Assembly (NCBI GenBank): GCA_021833365.1
Contig: JAKBFV010000008.1
Location: 1 to 54,310, forward strand
Reading direction: 5' to 3'
Length of the DNA stretch: 54,310 nt
Origin: Pseudomonadota bacterium
GTDB lineage: Bacteria > Pseudomonadota > Gammaproteobacteria > Pseudomonadales > Moraxellaceae
Part shown: in pieces, positions 27,638 through 35,647 of the stretch
Layout: every line of letters starts with the position of its first letter
How positions within the stretch are numbered: the stretch's first letter is position 1
Notes under the pieces: model-generated
Database searches by the model: none
Seen by the model: only the letters and a program-made list of their open reading frames with translations
What the model was told of the DNA's origin: nothing
Program-made: the position numbers and the translations under genes

Positions 27638-27979
27638 ATGAACGAGCCACGACGCATCGAGCACCCCCTCTACAAGCTCTTGCAAGAGGAGAATATTCCG
27701 GCCTTCAATGCCGCGCGTACACGCGGTGAAAGTGTCAATCTCAGCGGTGCCTATCTGCGCGGTCTCGACCTGCGCGGCATGGATGCACGCGGCCTCGACC
27801 TGAGCGACGCCTATCTGCGTTCGGCCGATCTGCGCGGCATCGACTTTCGCGAAACGCGCCTCGAAGGTGCGAGCCTGCACGAAGCGAAGATCTCCGGCGT
27901 CTACTTTCCCGTCGACATCAGCGCTCACGAGATCTTTTTGTCGGTCGACCGTGGCACTCGCCTGCGCGCACAGCGATGA
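27638..27979 (+). CDS. Pentapeptide-repeat protein
   Basis: 113 aa. Between residues about 32 and 85 there are successive five-residue repeats of the A(D/N)LXX type (VNLSG AYLRG LDLRG MDARG LDLSD AYLRS ADLRG IDFRE), which fold as a right-handed beta helix. The ends resemble a small conserved gammaproteobacterial family of unknown function. No signal peptide. Its stop overlaps the next start by 4 nt, implying co-expression with a lipoprotein. Confidence 0.82.
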   Translation: MNEPRRIEHPLYKLLQEENIPAFNAARTRGESVNLSGAYLRGLDLRGMDARGLDLSDAYLRSADLRGIDFRETRLEGASLHEAKISGVYFPVDISAHEIFLSVDRGTRLRAQR

Positions 27980-28404
27980 ACGGCCTGCGTCTGCTCCTGC
28001 TCCTCATCGCCACCCTGCTCGGCGCCTGCGGCTATGTGCGCTCGGAACACTATGACCTCAGCGATACGCGCGACCAGGTGACGATCGGTCAGGCGCTCAA
28101 CAGCGATAATCAGGTGATCGACGCGCACGGCGCCTTGCGCCTGCACGCGCAAGCGCTGTTTCTGCAGCTGCGCGATCTGCACGCCGACATCGGCACACAT
28201 CAGATGCACTGCCGCCTGCAGGATGCGCATGGCGACATCATCGATGAACAGACACAGAGCATCGTCCAGGCCCCCGGACAGACCCTCCTGCTCGGCATCT
28301 GCTATTTCCCCCTGCACCGCGACCTCGTCACCGGTTTATGGCACTATGACATCGATCTCGACGACGCTCCGGTCGCTGACGATCACCTGATCATGCGCCC
28401 CTGA
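27976..28404 (+). CDS. Small putative lipoprotein (intact copy)
   Basis: 142 aa, not recognised. The signal peptide ends in a lipobox (LGAC, Cys at about 19). The mature part is rich in His, Asp and Leu and looks globular. The last 99 codons recur almost unchanged at 30109-30406 as part of a direct duplication around a mobile remnant. This copy is the complete one, translationally coupled to the pentapeptide gene. Confidence 0.72.
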   Translation: MNGLRLLLLLIATLLGACGYVRSEHYDLSDTRDQVTIGQALNSDNQVIDAHGALRLHAQALFLQLRDLHADIGTHQMHCRLQDAHGDIIDEQTQSIVQAPGQTLLLGICYFPLHRDLVTGLWHYDIDLDDAPVADDHLIMRP

Positions 28405-28732
28405 CATCACCCGCAGATGCGAGGTCCTTATGAAAACTCTCCTGCTGGCGTCAGCCCTGGCCAGCGGCGGCCGCGAACACGCCTGCTGGCGTGCGCCGCG
28501 CGTGCTGACACCATGGAAACCGCGCTTGCACACCTATGAGCGCAGCGTCCAGCCACGCCCCTTCTTCTTCCGCCAGCCATCGCCTGCACGGCATGCCCCT
28601 GGCCACCCTCCTCGGTCAGGGTGACCGACGCTGGCAAGCTCTGCTCGGCGACCATGCCATCCTGGCGCCAACGCGCACGACGATCATCGCCTATCGCAGC
28701 TATGAGGAAGCCGAGCGCACCCTGCTCATCGG
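28107..28732 (+). repeat. Direct repeat, copy 1 (lipoprotein 3' end plus arginase 5' part)
   Basis: This stretch matches 30109-30937 at about 99 percent, with only about eight base differences seen by eye. Copy 1 lacks 203 bp present in copy 2 (30564-30766), with CACGCCCC and CACACCCC at the deletion ends. Homology stops sharply after CTGCTCATCGG at 28732. Confidence 0.93.
28430..28732 (+). pseudogene. Truncated, frameshifted arginase copy
   Basis: The first 44 codons equal the intact arginase at 30432 (MKTLLLASALASGG...). Then a 203-bp deletion shifts the frame, so a stop is reached at 28624. Homology continues in another frame until 28732, where the gene is cut off. It lacks all metal-binding motifs and cannot be an active enzyme. 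Confidence 0.9.
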
Positions 28733-28914
28733 TCATCGTCGTCATCCTCTGTGTTGTTGAGTTCGCAAACCAACCTCTACCGAAGATGCGCGATGACCAG
28801 CTACTCCCTTCTGTTACACCACTTCCTGGGACACGATCGCGCTATGGTTAGAGGGCGATGCTTACTTCGCGCTCGTTGTAAGTCAGGCCCTTACCCGAGT
28901 AGTCCATCCGGGTG

Positions 28915-28940
28915 TAAGCCGGAGCCGCCGAAAATTTCGC
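28915..28940 (+). repeat. Left inverted repeat of the mqsRA cassette
   Basis: TAAGCCGGA followed by CC, then GAAAA and TTC at matching distances, mirrors 29691-29718 on the opposite strand (9 of 9, then about 10 of 14). Similarity ends abruptly outside TAAGCC. It could be the end of a transposable unit; the family is not assigned. Confidence 0.55.
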
Positions 28941-28943
28941 CAC

Positions 28944-28979
28944 TAACCTATTTGACAAGTTAACTGATTAGGTTATGAT
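28944..28979 (+). promoter_or_regulatory. mqsRA promoter and MqsA operator-like palindrome
   Basis: TTGACA (28952-28957), a 16-nt spacer and TATGAT (28974-28979) form a strong sigma-70 promoter. It is framed by TAACCT (28944-28949) and its inverse AGGTTA (28970-28975), and AGTTAACT is centred in the spacer. AACCT/AGGTT half sites are the known type of MqsA operator in E. coli. Transcription should start at or within 1-2 nt of the mqsR ATG. Confidence 0.7.
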
Positions 28980-28985
28980 TTCTAC

Positions 28986-29288
28986 ATGGAAAAAGGCACA
29001 CCACACTGCAAGCTGTCAGTCGTCAAAGCCTTCGCAAAGGCTGGGCAGGTCAGAGCTACAGCAACCGCCTACAACGGAGCGCGTGAGCTTGGCATCAATG
29101 ACCTGTCCGGAATGTGCGCCGTTGTCTTGGCGCTCACTTCCGCCGACTTCTACAAGAGCATGACCACCCATGCCGATCACACGATTTGGCAGGACGTGTA
29201 CCACGCCAAGACAGCGAGCGGCGATGAGGTGTACCTGAAGCTGACCGTCATTGATGACGTGCTGATCGTTTCCTTCAAGGAGCTATGA
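28986..29288 (+). CDS. mqsR: MqsR-type mRNA interferase toxin
   Basis: RelE-fold endoribonuclease that cuts mRNA at GCN-type sites and is neutralised by MqsA. It is 100 aa, against 98 in E. coli. The family core DFYKSMTT, DHTIWQDVY and VYLKLTVIDDVLIVSFKE is intact, with the catalytic set Lys57, Gln69 and Tyr83. No ribosome-binding site precedes the ATG, and the -10 box ends 6 nt before it, so the mRNA is probably leaderless. The stop is overlapped by an ATG of the antitoxin frame. Confidence 0.95.
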   Translation: MEKGTPHCKLSVVKAFAKAGQVRATATAYNGARELGINDLSGMCAVVLALTSADFYKSMTTHADHTIWQDVYHAKTASGDEVYLKLTVIDDVLIVSFKEL

Positions 29289-29290
29289 CC

Positions 29291-29692
29291 ATGAAATGCC
29301 CATGCTGCGGCGCGGCGGAATTGATCCACGACACGCGCGATATGCCCTATACCTACAAGGGCGAATCCACCACCATCCCAGCGGTGACGGGCGACTTCTG
29401 CCCCGCTTGCGGGGAAGTTGTCTTGAACCGCGAGCACGGCGAAGGTTACAGCGAAATGGTCGGCCTGTTCCAACGTCAGGTGAATGCCGCCTACGTCGAT
29501 CCCGCCTACATCGCCAAGGTACGCCGGAAACTCGACCTTGACCAGCGGCAGGCTGCCGAACTCTTCGGCGGTGGCGTCAATGCCTTCTCGCGCTACGAAA
29601 ACGGCAAGACCAAGCCGCCGCTGGCCTTGGTCAAGCTGTTCAAGCTGCTGGATCACCACCCCGACCTGCTGGCTGAGATCAGAAGCGCTTGA
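29291..29692 (+). CDS. mqsA: MqsA-type antitoxin and autorepressor
   Basis: 133 aa. The N-terminal zinc domain has Cys3, Cys6, Cys37 and Cys40, and the C-terminal helix-turn-helix has RQAAELFGGGVNAFSRYENG, with the Asn and Arg that read the operator. The start MKCPCC at 29291 is preferred because AAGGAG lies 8 nt upstream and it matches E. coli; an ATG six nt earlier overlaps the mqsR stop. The stop falls in the right inverted repeat. Confidence 0.95.
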   Translation: MKCPCCGAAELIHDTRDMPYTYKGESTTIPAVTGDFCPACGEVVLNREHGEGYSEMVGLFQRQVNAAYVDPAYIAKVRRKLDLDQRQAAELFGGGVNAFSRYENGKTKPPLALVKLFKLLDHHPDLLAEIRSA

Positions 29693-29718
29693 CGGAATTT
29701 TTCTGGGGTTCCGGCTTA
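29691..29718 (-). repeat. Right inverted repeat of the mqsRA cassette
   Basis: Ends in TCCGGCTTA (29710-29718), the exact inverse of the left arm, with matching A/T and GG segments inside. The cassette between the outer ends is 804 bp. Confidence 0.55.
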
Positions 29719-29745
29719 AGTCTGTTCGCTGTTCCGTAGCGCATC

Positions 29746-29791
29746 TTGTCCGCCAAACGATCATTAGTCGGCCATTAAGATAGGCGGACAA
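29746..29791. promoter_or_regulatory. Res-like inverted repeat
   Basis: TTGTCCGCC and GGCGGACAA, a perfect 9-bp inverted pair with 28 nt between, end 11 nt before the resolvase start. This fits a resolvase-binding subsite of a res region. Confidence 0.5.
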
Positions 29792-29802
29792 AAGGGGCGG
29801 CA

Positions 29803-30108
29803 ATGGATCTGATCAGGTATGCGCGGGTATCGACGGCGGAGCAGGACACCGCCTTGCAAACGGATGCGCTACGCAAGGCAGGCTGTGAATGTATTTTTGA
29901 GGACATGGCTTCCGGGACAAAAACCGACCGCCCCGGCTTGGCGGATCGCTGGCCTGTCTGCGCGATGGCGACGTGCTGGCCGTCTGGCGGCTGGACGCTC
30001 GATGCCGCACCTGATCGAGACGATAGACGCACTGGAAGCGCGTGGCGTCGGCTTCCGGTCGCTGACCGAAAGCATCGACATCACCACACCGGGCGGGCGG
30101 CTCGTCTT
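29803..30108 (+). pseudogene. Serine resolvase (TnpR-type) fragment, frameshifted and truncated
   Basis: The start [15 protein letters not shown] carries the catalytic-domain motif with the active Ser (ARVST). Two frame breaks follow: one near [19 protein letters not shown] and a second, probably an 8-nt loss, before [18 protein letters not shown]. The protein is then cut at TTPGGRLVF, where resolvases normally continue with the helix leading to the DNA-binding domain. The C-terminal third is replaced by duplicated lipoprotein DNA. It is not functional. Confidence 0.85.
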
Positions 30109-30406
30109 TAATCAGGTCATCGATGCGCACGGTGCCTTGCGCCTGCACGCGCAAGCGCTGTTTCTGCAGCTGCGCGATCTGCACGCCGACATCGGCACAC
30201 ATCAGATGCACTGCCGCCTGCAGGATGCGCATGGCGACATCATCGATGAACAGACACAGAGCATCGTCCAGGCCCCCGGACAGACCCTCCTGCTCGGCAT
30301 CTGCTATTTCCCCCTGCACCGCGACCTCGTCACCGGTTTATGGCACTATGACATCGATCTCGACGACGCTCCGGTCGCTGACGATCACCTGATCATGCGC
30401 CCCTGA
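30109..30406 (+). pseudogene. 5'-truncated lipoprotein copy
   Basis: Codons for NQVIDAHGAL to the stop repeat the C-terminal 99 residues of the lipoprotein at 27976. The start and lipobox are missing. By chance the fragment is in frame with the second resolvase segment, giving a continuous chimeric frame 29819-30406, but no suitable start is seen for it. Confidence 0.85.
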
Positions 30407-30937
30407 CATTACCCGCAGATGCGAGGTCCTTATGAAAACTCTCCTGCTGGCGTCAGCCCTGGCCAGCGGCGGCCGCGAACGCGCCTGCTGGCGTGCGCCG
30501 CGCGTGCTGACACCATGGAAGCCGCGCTTGCACACCTATGAGCGCAGCGTCCAGCCACGCCCCTGGCCTGATCAGGCCAAGGTCGCCCTGAGCGCTGCAG
30601 GCTCGCTGCATCGTCACGCCGCCCTGCTGCGTCGCAGCGGCATCCGCCCTCTGCTCATCGGTGGCGATCATTCCGAAGCCATCGGCTTTTGGAGCGGTAT
30701 CGCCAGCGTCTATGGGTGCGCCCTCGGCATGATCTGGATCGACGCGCATCTCGACAGCCACACCCCTTCTTCTTCCGCCAGCCATCGCCTGCACGGCATG
30801 CCCCTGGCCACCCTCCTCGGTCAGGGTGACCGACGCTGGCAAACTCTGCTCGGCGACCATGCCATCCTGGCGCCGACGCGCACGACGATCATCGCCTATC
30901 GCAGCTATGAGGAAGCCGAGCGCACCCTGCTCATCGG
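30109..30937 (+). repeat. Direct repeat, copy 2 (full length)
   Basis: Matches 28107-28732 with the extra 203 bp at 30564-30766. Three of the roughly eight differences fall within the first 25 nt, next to the resolvase junction. The downstream end runs on into the intact arginase gene, so this copy joins the ancestral right flank. Confidence 0.93.
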
Positions 30938-31277
30938 CCTCGGTGTCACCCTGATCAGCGCCGACGAACTGCAGCGCCGCGGCTGGCCACAGGTCTGGCA
31001 GGCAGCGCGACGACGCGCCAGCCGGGACGGACAGGCTTATGGTGTCAGCCTCGACCTCGATGCCTTGTCACCGCACGATGCCCCCGGCGTCAGTGTCCCC
31101 GTCGCCGGGGGCATCGATCTGAACCATCTGCAGCGCAGTTGGCGGCAGCTGCGACATGACCGCTCTTGCAAGGGGCTGGAGATCGCCGAATTCAATCCCG
31201 CTCGTGACCATCGTGGCCGTACCCGGGCTTTATTGCACCGCCTGATCGCCACCCATGTGCCATCGACGCGCCTATGA
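30432..31277 (+). CDS. Arginase family protein (intact copy)
   Basis: Binuclear manganese hydrolase of the arginase/agmatinase family, 281 aa. Metal motifs are GGDHS, WIDAHLDSHT and SLDLDALSP; the canonical Asp before the last Pro is Ser, but the ligand Asps are present. HGMPLATLLG and AEFNPARD also match arginases, which convert arginine to ornithine and urea. A truncated duplicate lies at 28430. The ribosome-binding site is GCGAGG. The tRNA-Val gene follows 44 nt later. Confidence 0.85.
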   Translation: MKTLLLASALASGGRERACWRAPRVLTPWKPRLHTYERSVQPRPWPDQAKVALSAAGSLHRHAALLRRSGIRPLLIGGDHSEAIGFWSGIASVYGCALGMIWIDAHLDSHTPSSSASHRLHGMPLATLLGQGDRRWQTLLGDHAILAPTRTTIIAYRSYEEAERTLLIGLGVTLISADELQRRGWPQVWQAARRRASRDGQAYGVSLDLDALSPHDAPGVSVPVAGGIDLNHLQRSWRQLRHDRSCKGLEIAEFNPARDHRGRTRALLHRLIATHVPSTRL

Positions 31278-31283
31278 ACAGAC

Positions 31284-31311
31284 TTGCCTTTTGGCGACAT
31301 TCTGCTATCCT
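31284..31311 (+). promoter_or_regulatory. Promoter of tRNA-Val
   Basis: TTGCCT, a 16-nt spacer and TATCCT, placing the start about 4 nt before the tRNA. Confidence 0.5.
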
Positions 31312-31321
31312 TCGCGGCCTT

Positions 31322-31396
31322 GGGCGATTAACTCAGCGGTAGAGTGCCACCTTCACACGGTGGAAGTCACTGGTTCGATCCCAGTATCGCCCACCA
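31322..31396 (+). tRNA. tRNA-Val (anticodon CAC)
   Basis: A complete cloverleaf of 75 nt with encoded CCA: acceptor GGGCGAT/ATCGCCC, D stem ACTC/GAGT, anticodon stem CCACC/GGTGG with loop TTCACAC (anticodon CAC, reads GUG), T stem ACTGG/CCAGT with loop TTCGATC. Confidence 0.97.
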
Positions 31397-31488
31397 CATC
31401 AACACACCAGCTGCCCTGCCCGGGCGCTGATGTTCCGCCTCACTGGCAAGACTTCGGCCTGATGATCACTGATCGTAGGCATGCTTTT

Positions 31489-31520
31489 AAGGGATCCACA
31501 TGATGTGGGTCCCTTTTTTT
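31489..31520 (+). terminator. Terminator downstream of tRNA-Val
   Basis: AAGGGATCCACA pairs with TGTGGGTCCCTT (one T-G pair), followed by seven T. It is the only structured feature in the 300-nt gene-free stretch 31397-31705 apart from a possible promoter for yejA. Confidence 0.9.
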
Positions 31521-31634
31521 ATATTGATCGACTTAGGTCATCATCACCCAGAACACCGTCTCTAACGCCTATCCCCCGATCGCTGCATCACTCATCGGGT
31601 AACAGCAGCTTCTGACACGACCGAGCACAGAGCT

Positions 31635-31663
31635 TTCCCAGCCGCTGGGCAATCCATTATCAT
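31635..31663 (+). promoter_or_regulatory. Possible promoter of the yej operon
   Basis: TTCCCA, a 17-nt spacer and TATCAT, about 40 nt before the yejA start. The -35 is weak. Confidence 0.35.
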
Positions 31664-31705
31664 CGCCCGATCATCACCTGCTCCTGCCTGACTGGAAACT
31701 TGCCG

Positions 31706-33535
31706 ATGCGTTATGGACGACCGACACTGCTGCTTCTGCTCGCCTGCTGCGTCGCCTGGACACAGGCGCAGGTCGTGCGTGTCCAGGCTCTCAGCCTCGA
31801 CAGCACGCCGCTGTACGGCGCCGACATGACGCATTTCGCCTACACCAATGCCCACGCCCCGCAGGGTGGCTCACTGCGCCTGTCGGCCTTTGGCACCTTC
31901 GACAGCCTCAACCCCTTTCTCGACAAGGGCACGCCCGCCGAAGGGCTCGGACAGGTCTTCGAGACCCTCGGCCAGCGCTCCGAGGATGAGCCTTTCTCGG
32001 TCTATCCTCTCGTCGCCGCCGCCTTTGAGTACGATCCACAGGATCGCAGCTGGATGATCTTCGACATCGATCCACGCGCGCGTTTCGCCAATGGCGCCAA
32101 GATCCAGGCTGCCGATGTGGCCTACAGCTTTCACGCCATCATGACACAGGGCGATCCTGGCTACCGCGTCATGCTCGCCGGCGTCCGCGACGTGCAGGTG
32201 CTGTCGCCGCTGCGCCTGCGTTTCGACTTCCGCTCGCGTCAGGATCGTTCCCTGCCGCTGCTGTTGGCCAGCCAATTGCCCATACTCTCGGCCGATTACT
32301 ACCGCCACCACGCCTTCGCCCACACCACCTTGACGCCACCGCTCGGATCCGGTCCTTATCAGATCGAGCGCGTCGACCCCGGCCACGAGATCGTCTATCG
32401 CCGTAATCCTCACTACTGGGGCGCCCATCTGCCGGTCAATGTCGGCTGCTATAACATCGACCGTATCACCTATATCTACTACCGCGATGCCGTCGTCGCG
32501 CAGGAAGCCTTCAAGGCCGGGCAGTACGATCTGCGTCTGGAGAACAAGGCGAAAAACTGGGCCAAACTCTACAACTTCCCTGCGGCACGGCAGGGCTGGG
32601 TGCGCAAGGAGGCACTGCGCAATGGCAATCCTGCCGGCATGCAGGGTCTGGTCTTCAACATTCGCCGCAAGTACTTTCAGGACCGCCGTGTGCGCGAGGC
32701 GATCGCCCAGGCCTTTGACTTCGAGTGGAGTAACCGCTTCCTGTTCTATGGCGCCTATCGCCGCGATGACTCCTATTTCGCCAACTCCGAGCTCGCCTGC
32801 CCTCCCGGCCCCCTGCACCGCGACGTCGCCGCGCTGCTCGAGCCTTACCGCGCACAGCTACCGGCGAGCGTCTTCAGCGGTGTGCGCATGCCGGTCAGCG
32901 ACGGCCATGGCAGTGACCGTAACAACCTGATCTACGCCCAGTCCCTGCTCAAGCAGGCCGGCTATCGCGTCGTCAATGATCGCCTCGTCGATGCGCAGGG
33001 ACAGAGCATGCGCTTTGAGGTTCTCAACGCTCAGCCGGAGATGAACCGCATCATCGAGCCCTTCCTGCGCAATCTCGAAAAGCTCGGCATCCATGCCACC
33101 TTGCGTAATGTCGACGTGTCGCAATACATCAATCGCATGCGCCGCTTCGACTTCGACATGACCATCAGCTCCTTTCCGCAGACCCTGTCGCCGGGGGGCG
33201 AACAGCGCAACACCTGGAGCAGTCAGGCGGCCGCACGTCCGGGCAGCCAGAACATCATCGGCATTCACGATCCGGTCGTCGATCACCTGATCGATCTCAT
33301 CCTGCAGGCGAAGGATCGCCGCCAGCTGATCACCGCCACCCAGGCTCTCGACCGCGTCCTCATGGCGCACTGGTATCTGATCCCGCAATACTATGTCGAC
33401 AGCTATCGCGTCGCTTACTGGAATTACCTGCGCCACCCGGCCATCCTGCCACGCTACGCCTTCGACCTCGGCACCTGGTGGGTCGATGCCGCTGCCTGGC
33501 CCGCCGTCCGCGCCCACCAAGATGCCGGAGACTGA
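31706..33535 (+). CDS. yejA: Peptide ABC transporter substrate-binding protein (YejA-like)
   Basis: Periplasmic SBP family 5 protein, 609 aa. The signal peptide ends near TQA-QVV (residue 22). Family sequences include [38 protein letters not shown] and [14 protein letters not shown]. coli YejA binds short peptides, including microcin C. A TTG six nt upstream is the edge of the open frame; the ATG at 31706 is preferred. The first gene of a four-gene importer operon. Confidence 0.9.
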   Translation: MRYGRPTLLLLLACCVAWTQAQVVRVQALSLDSTPLYGADMTHFAYTNAHAPQGGSLRLSAFGTFDSLNPFLDKGTPAEGLGQVFETLGQRSEDEPFSVYPLVAAAFEYDPQDRSWMIFDIDPRARFANGAKIQAADVAYSFHAIMTQGDPGYRVMLAGVRDVQVLSPLRLRFDFRSRQDRSLPLLLASQLPILSADYYRHHAFAHTTLTPPLGSGPYQIERVDPGHEIVYRRNPHYWGAHLPVNVGCYNIDRITYIYYRDAVVAQEAFKAGQYDLRLENKAKNWAKLYNFPAARQGWVRKEALRNGNPAGMQGLVFNIRRKYFQDRRVREAIAQAFDFEWSNRFLFYGAYRRDDSYFANSELACPPGPLHRDVAALLEPYRAQLPASVFSGVRMPVSDGHGSDRNNLIYAQSLLKQAGYRVVNDRLVDAQGQSMRFEVLNAQPEMNRIIEPFLRNLEKLGIHATLRNVDVSQYINRMRRFDFDMTISSFPQTLSPGGEQRNTWSSQAAARPGSQNIIGIHDPVVDHLIDLILQAKDRRQLITATQALDRVLMAHWYLIPQYYVDSYRVAYWNYLRHPAILPRYAFDLGTWWVDAAAWPAVRAHQDAGD

Positions 33536-33536
33536 C

Positions 33537-34628
33537 ATGTTGAACTATCTGCTGCGCCGCCTCCTGCTCGTCATTCCGACCCTGTTCGGCATCCTGGTGA
33601 TCAATTTCGTCATCATCCAATCAGCGCCCGGTGGACCGGTCGATCAGACCATCGCCCGCCTGCAGGGCCAGATGGGTAATGGCAGCCGTATCGGTGCCGC
33701 CGGCGCGGAAGCCGGTGGCGCCGCCAGCAGCCGCGCCGAGGAAGACAGTCTCTATCGCGGCGCACAGGGCCTGAGTCCCGAACTCATCGCCCAGATCAAG
33801 AAACAGTATGGTTTCGATCAACCGGCCAGCACGCGTTTCTGGATCATGCTGCGTCATTATCTGCACTTCGATCTCGGCACCAGTTTCTATCGCGACACAC
33901 CGGTGACCCAGCTCATCCTGCAAAAGATGCCGGTCTCCATCTCGCTCGGTCTGTGGAGCACCCTCGTCATCTATCTCGTCTCCATCCCCCTCGGCATGGC
34001 CAAGGCTCTCTACCATGGCCATCGCTTCGACGTCTGGAGCAGCGCCTTGATCATCGTCGGCAATGCCATCCCAGGCTTTCTGTTCGCCATCGTCCTCATC
34101 GTCGTCTTCGCTGGCGGCACCTATCTGCAGTGGTTTCCGATGCAGGGCCTGTTCTCGGCGCATTGGCAGCAATTGCCCTGGTGGGACAAAATCACCGACT
34201 ATCTGCACCATCTCATACTGCCGGTGTTCTGCATGGTCATCGGCGGCTTCGCCTCCCTCACCCTGCTCACCAAGAACAGCTTTCTCGATGAGATTCACAA
34301 GCAATATGTGATGACGGCGCGCGCCAAGGGCCTCGATGAGCGCCAGGTGCTCTATGGTCACGTCTTTCGCAACGCCATGCTCATCGTCATCGCCGGTCTG
34401 CCCGCCACCCTGCTCGGCGTCTTTTTCACCAGCTCCTTGCTCATCGAGGTCATCTTCAATCTCGACGGCATGGGGCTGCTCAGCTTCGAATCGGCGGTCA
34501 ACCGCGACTATCCGGTCATCTTCGGCATGCTCTTCATCTTCACCCTGTTCAGCCTGCTGCTGAAGATCCTCTCCGATCTGACCTATACCCTGGTCGATCC
34601 GCGCATCGATTTCGAGGAACGCTCATGA
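33537..34628 (+). CDS. yejB: Peptide ABC transporter permease (YejB-like)
   Basis: Inner-membrane permease, 363 aa, with about six membrane segments, the first at residues 8-30 ([20 protein letters not shown]). The EAA-type loop that contacts the ATPase is seen in [22 protein letters not shown]. The insert after the first helix (about 40-80) is typical of YejB-type permeases. The start ATG lies one nt after the yejA stop; the 3' end overlaps yejE by 4 nt. Confidence 0.92.
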   Translation: MLNYLLRRLLLVIPTLFGILVINFVIIQSAPGGPVDQTIARLQGQMGNGSRIGAAGAEAGGAASSRAEEDSLYRGAQGLSPELIAQIKKQYGFDQPASTRFWIMLRHYLHFDLGTSFYRDTPVTQLILQKMPVSISLGLWSTLVIYLVSIPLGMAKALYHGHRFDVWSSALIIVGNAIPGFLFAIVLIVVFAGGTYLQWFPMQGLFSAHWQQLPWWDKITDYLHHLILPVFCMVIGGFASLTLLTKNSFLDEIHKQYVMTARAKGLDERQVLYGHVFRNAMLIVIAGLPATLLGVFFTSSLLIEVIFNLDGMGLLSFESAVNRDYPVIFGMLFIFTLFSLLLKILSDLTYTLVDPRIDFEERS

Positions 34629-35647
34629 CCCTGTCCCCGCTCACGCAACGACGTCTGGCGGTTTTTCGCGCCCATCGCCGCGCCTGGTGGTCTTTGTGGA
34701 TCTTCGTCACCCTGTTCACGCTCAGCCTCGCCGCCAACATCCTCGCCAATGATCGCCCCCTGCTCATCGAGTTTCGCGGCCAGTTGCTCGTCCCCCTGTG
34801 GCACGACTACCCGGAGACCTTCTTCGGCGGCAGCTTTCTCACCCATGCCGACTACCGCGATCCCTATGTCCAGGGACTGATCCGGGCGCACGGCTGGATG
34901 CTCTGGCCGCCCCTGCACTTCAGCTATCAGACCATCAATTACAACCTCGATGTGCCAACGCCGGCGCCGCCCTCGGCAGAAAACCTCCTCGGCACCGATG
35001 ATCAGGGACGTGATGTGCTGGTGCGTCTGATCTATGGCTTTCGCACCTCGGTACTCTTCGCTCTCGTACTGACCTTGTTCAGCTCGCTCATCGGCATCAG
35101 CGCCGGCGCCCTCATGGGCTATTACGGCGGCTGGGTCGATCTGTGCGGCCAGCGTTTCATGGAAATATGGTCGGGTCTGCCCATGCTCTATCTGTTGATC
35201 ATCATGTCGAGTCTGTTCACCCCCAATTTCTGGTGGCTGCTCGGCATCATGCTGCTGTTCAGCTGGATGCATCTGGTCGATCTCGTCCGTGCCGAGTTCC
35301 TGCGTGGCCGCAATCTCGAGTATGTGCGTGCAGCGCGCGCTCTCGGCCTGTCGGACCTGCGCATCATGTGGCGGCATGTCCTGCCCAATGCCATGGTCTC
35401 GACGATGACCTTTCTACCCTTTCTCATCACCGGCGCCATCGGCACCCTGACCTCGCTCGACTTTCTCGGCTTCGGCCTGCCGCCTGGATCGCCTTCACTC
35501 GGCGAGCTGCTCGCTCAGGGCAAGGCCAATCTCGATGCGCCCTGGCTGGCACTGACCGGCTTTTTCACCCTCGGACTGCTGCTCACCCTGCTGATCTTCA
35601 TCGGCGAAGGGGTGCGCGATGCCTTCGACCCGAGGATTCAGCCATGA
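34625..35647 (+). CDS. yejE: Peptide ABC transporter permease (YejE-like)
   Basis: Second permease, 340 aa. The N-terminal helix (about 18-40) is followed by a long periplasmic segment (40-125; [19 protein letters not shown] at its end) and five further helices. The EAA loop is [23 protein letters not shown]. Together with YejB it forms the channel. It overlaps yejF in an ATGA. Confidence 0.93.
   Translation: MTLSPLTQRRLAVFRAHRRAWWSLWIFVTLFTLSLAANILANDRPLLIEFRGQLLVPLWHDYPETFFGGSFLTHADYRDPYVQGLIRAHGWMLWPPLHFSYQTINYNLDVPTPAPPSAENLLGTDDQGRDVLVRLIYGFRTSVLFALVLTLFSSLIGISAGALMGYYGGWVDLCGQRFMEIWSGLPMLYLLIIMSSLFTPNFWWLLGIMLLFSWMHLVDLVRAEFLRGRNLEYVRAARALGLSDLRIMWRHVLPNAMVSTMTFLPFLITGAIGTLTSLDFLGFGLPPGSPSLGELLAQGKANLDAPWLALTGFFTLGLLLTLLIFIGEGVRDAFDPRIQP

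Larger units (their letters stand above)
28733..30108 (+). mobile_element. Inserted mobile remnant carrying mqsRA and a broken resolvase
   Basis: This segment interrupts an otherwise continuous lipoprotein-arginase locus and is bounded by the two direct repeats. It is less GC-rich than its surroundings. It holds an mqsRA toxin-antitoxin operon inside a pair of imperfect inverted repeats, a res-like site and the 5' part of a serine resolvase gene. No transposase gene is present. The first 180 nt (28733-28914) hold no recognisable gene. Confidence 0.8.

Noticed and set aside
28751-28963. Small frame in the mobile segment before mqsR
   Set aside because: No ribosome-binding site, no homology, and it ends inside the mqsRA operator region.
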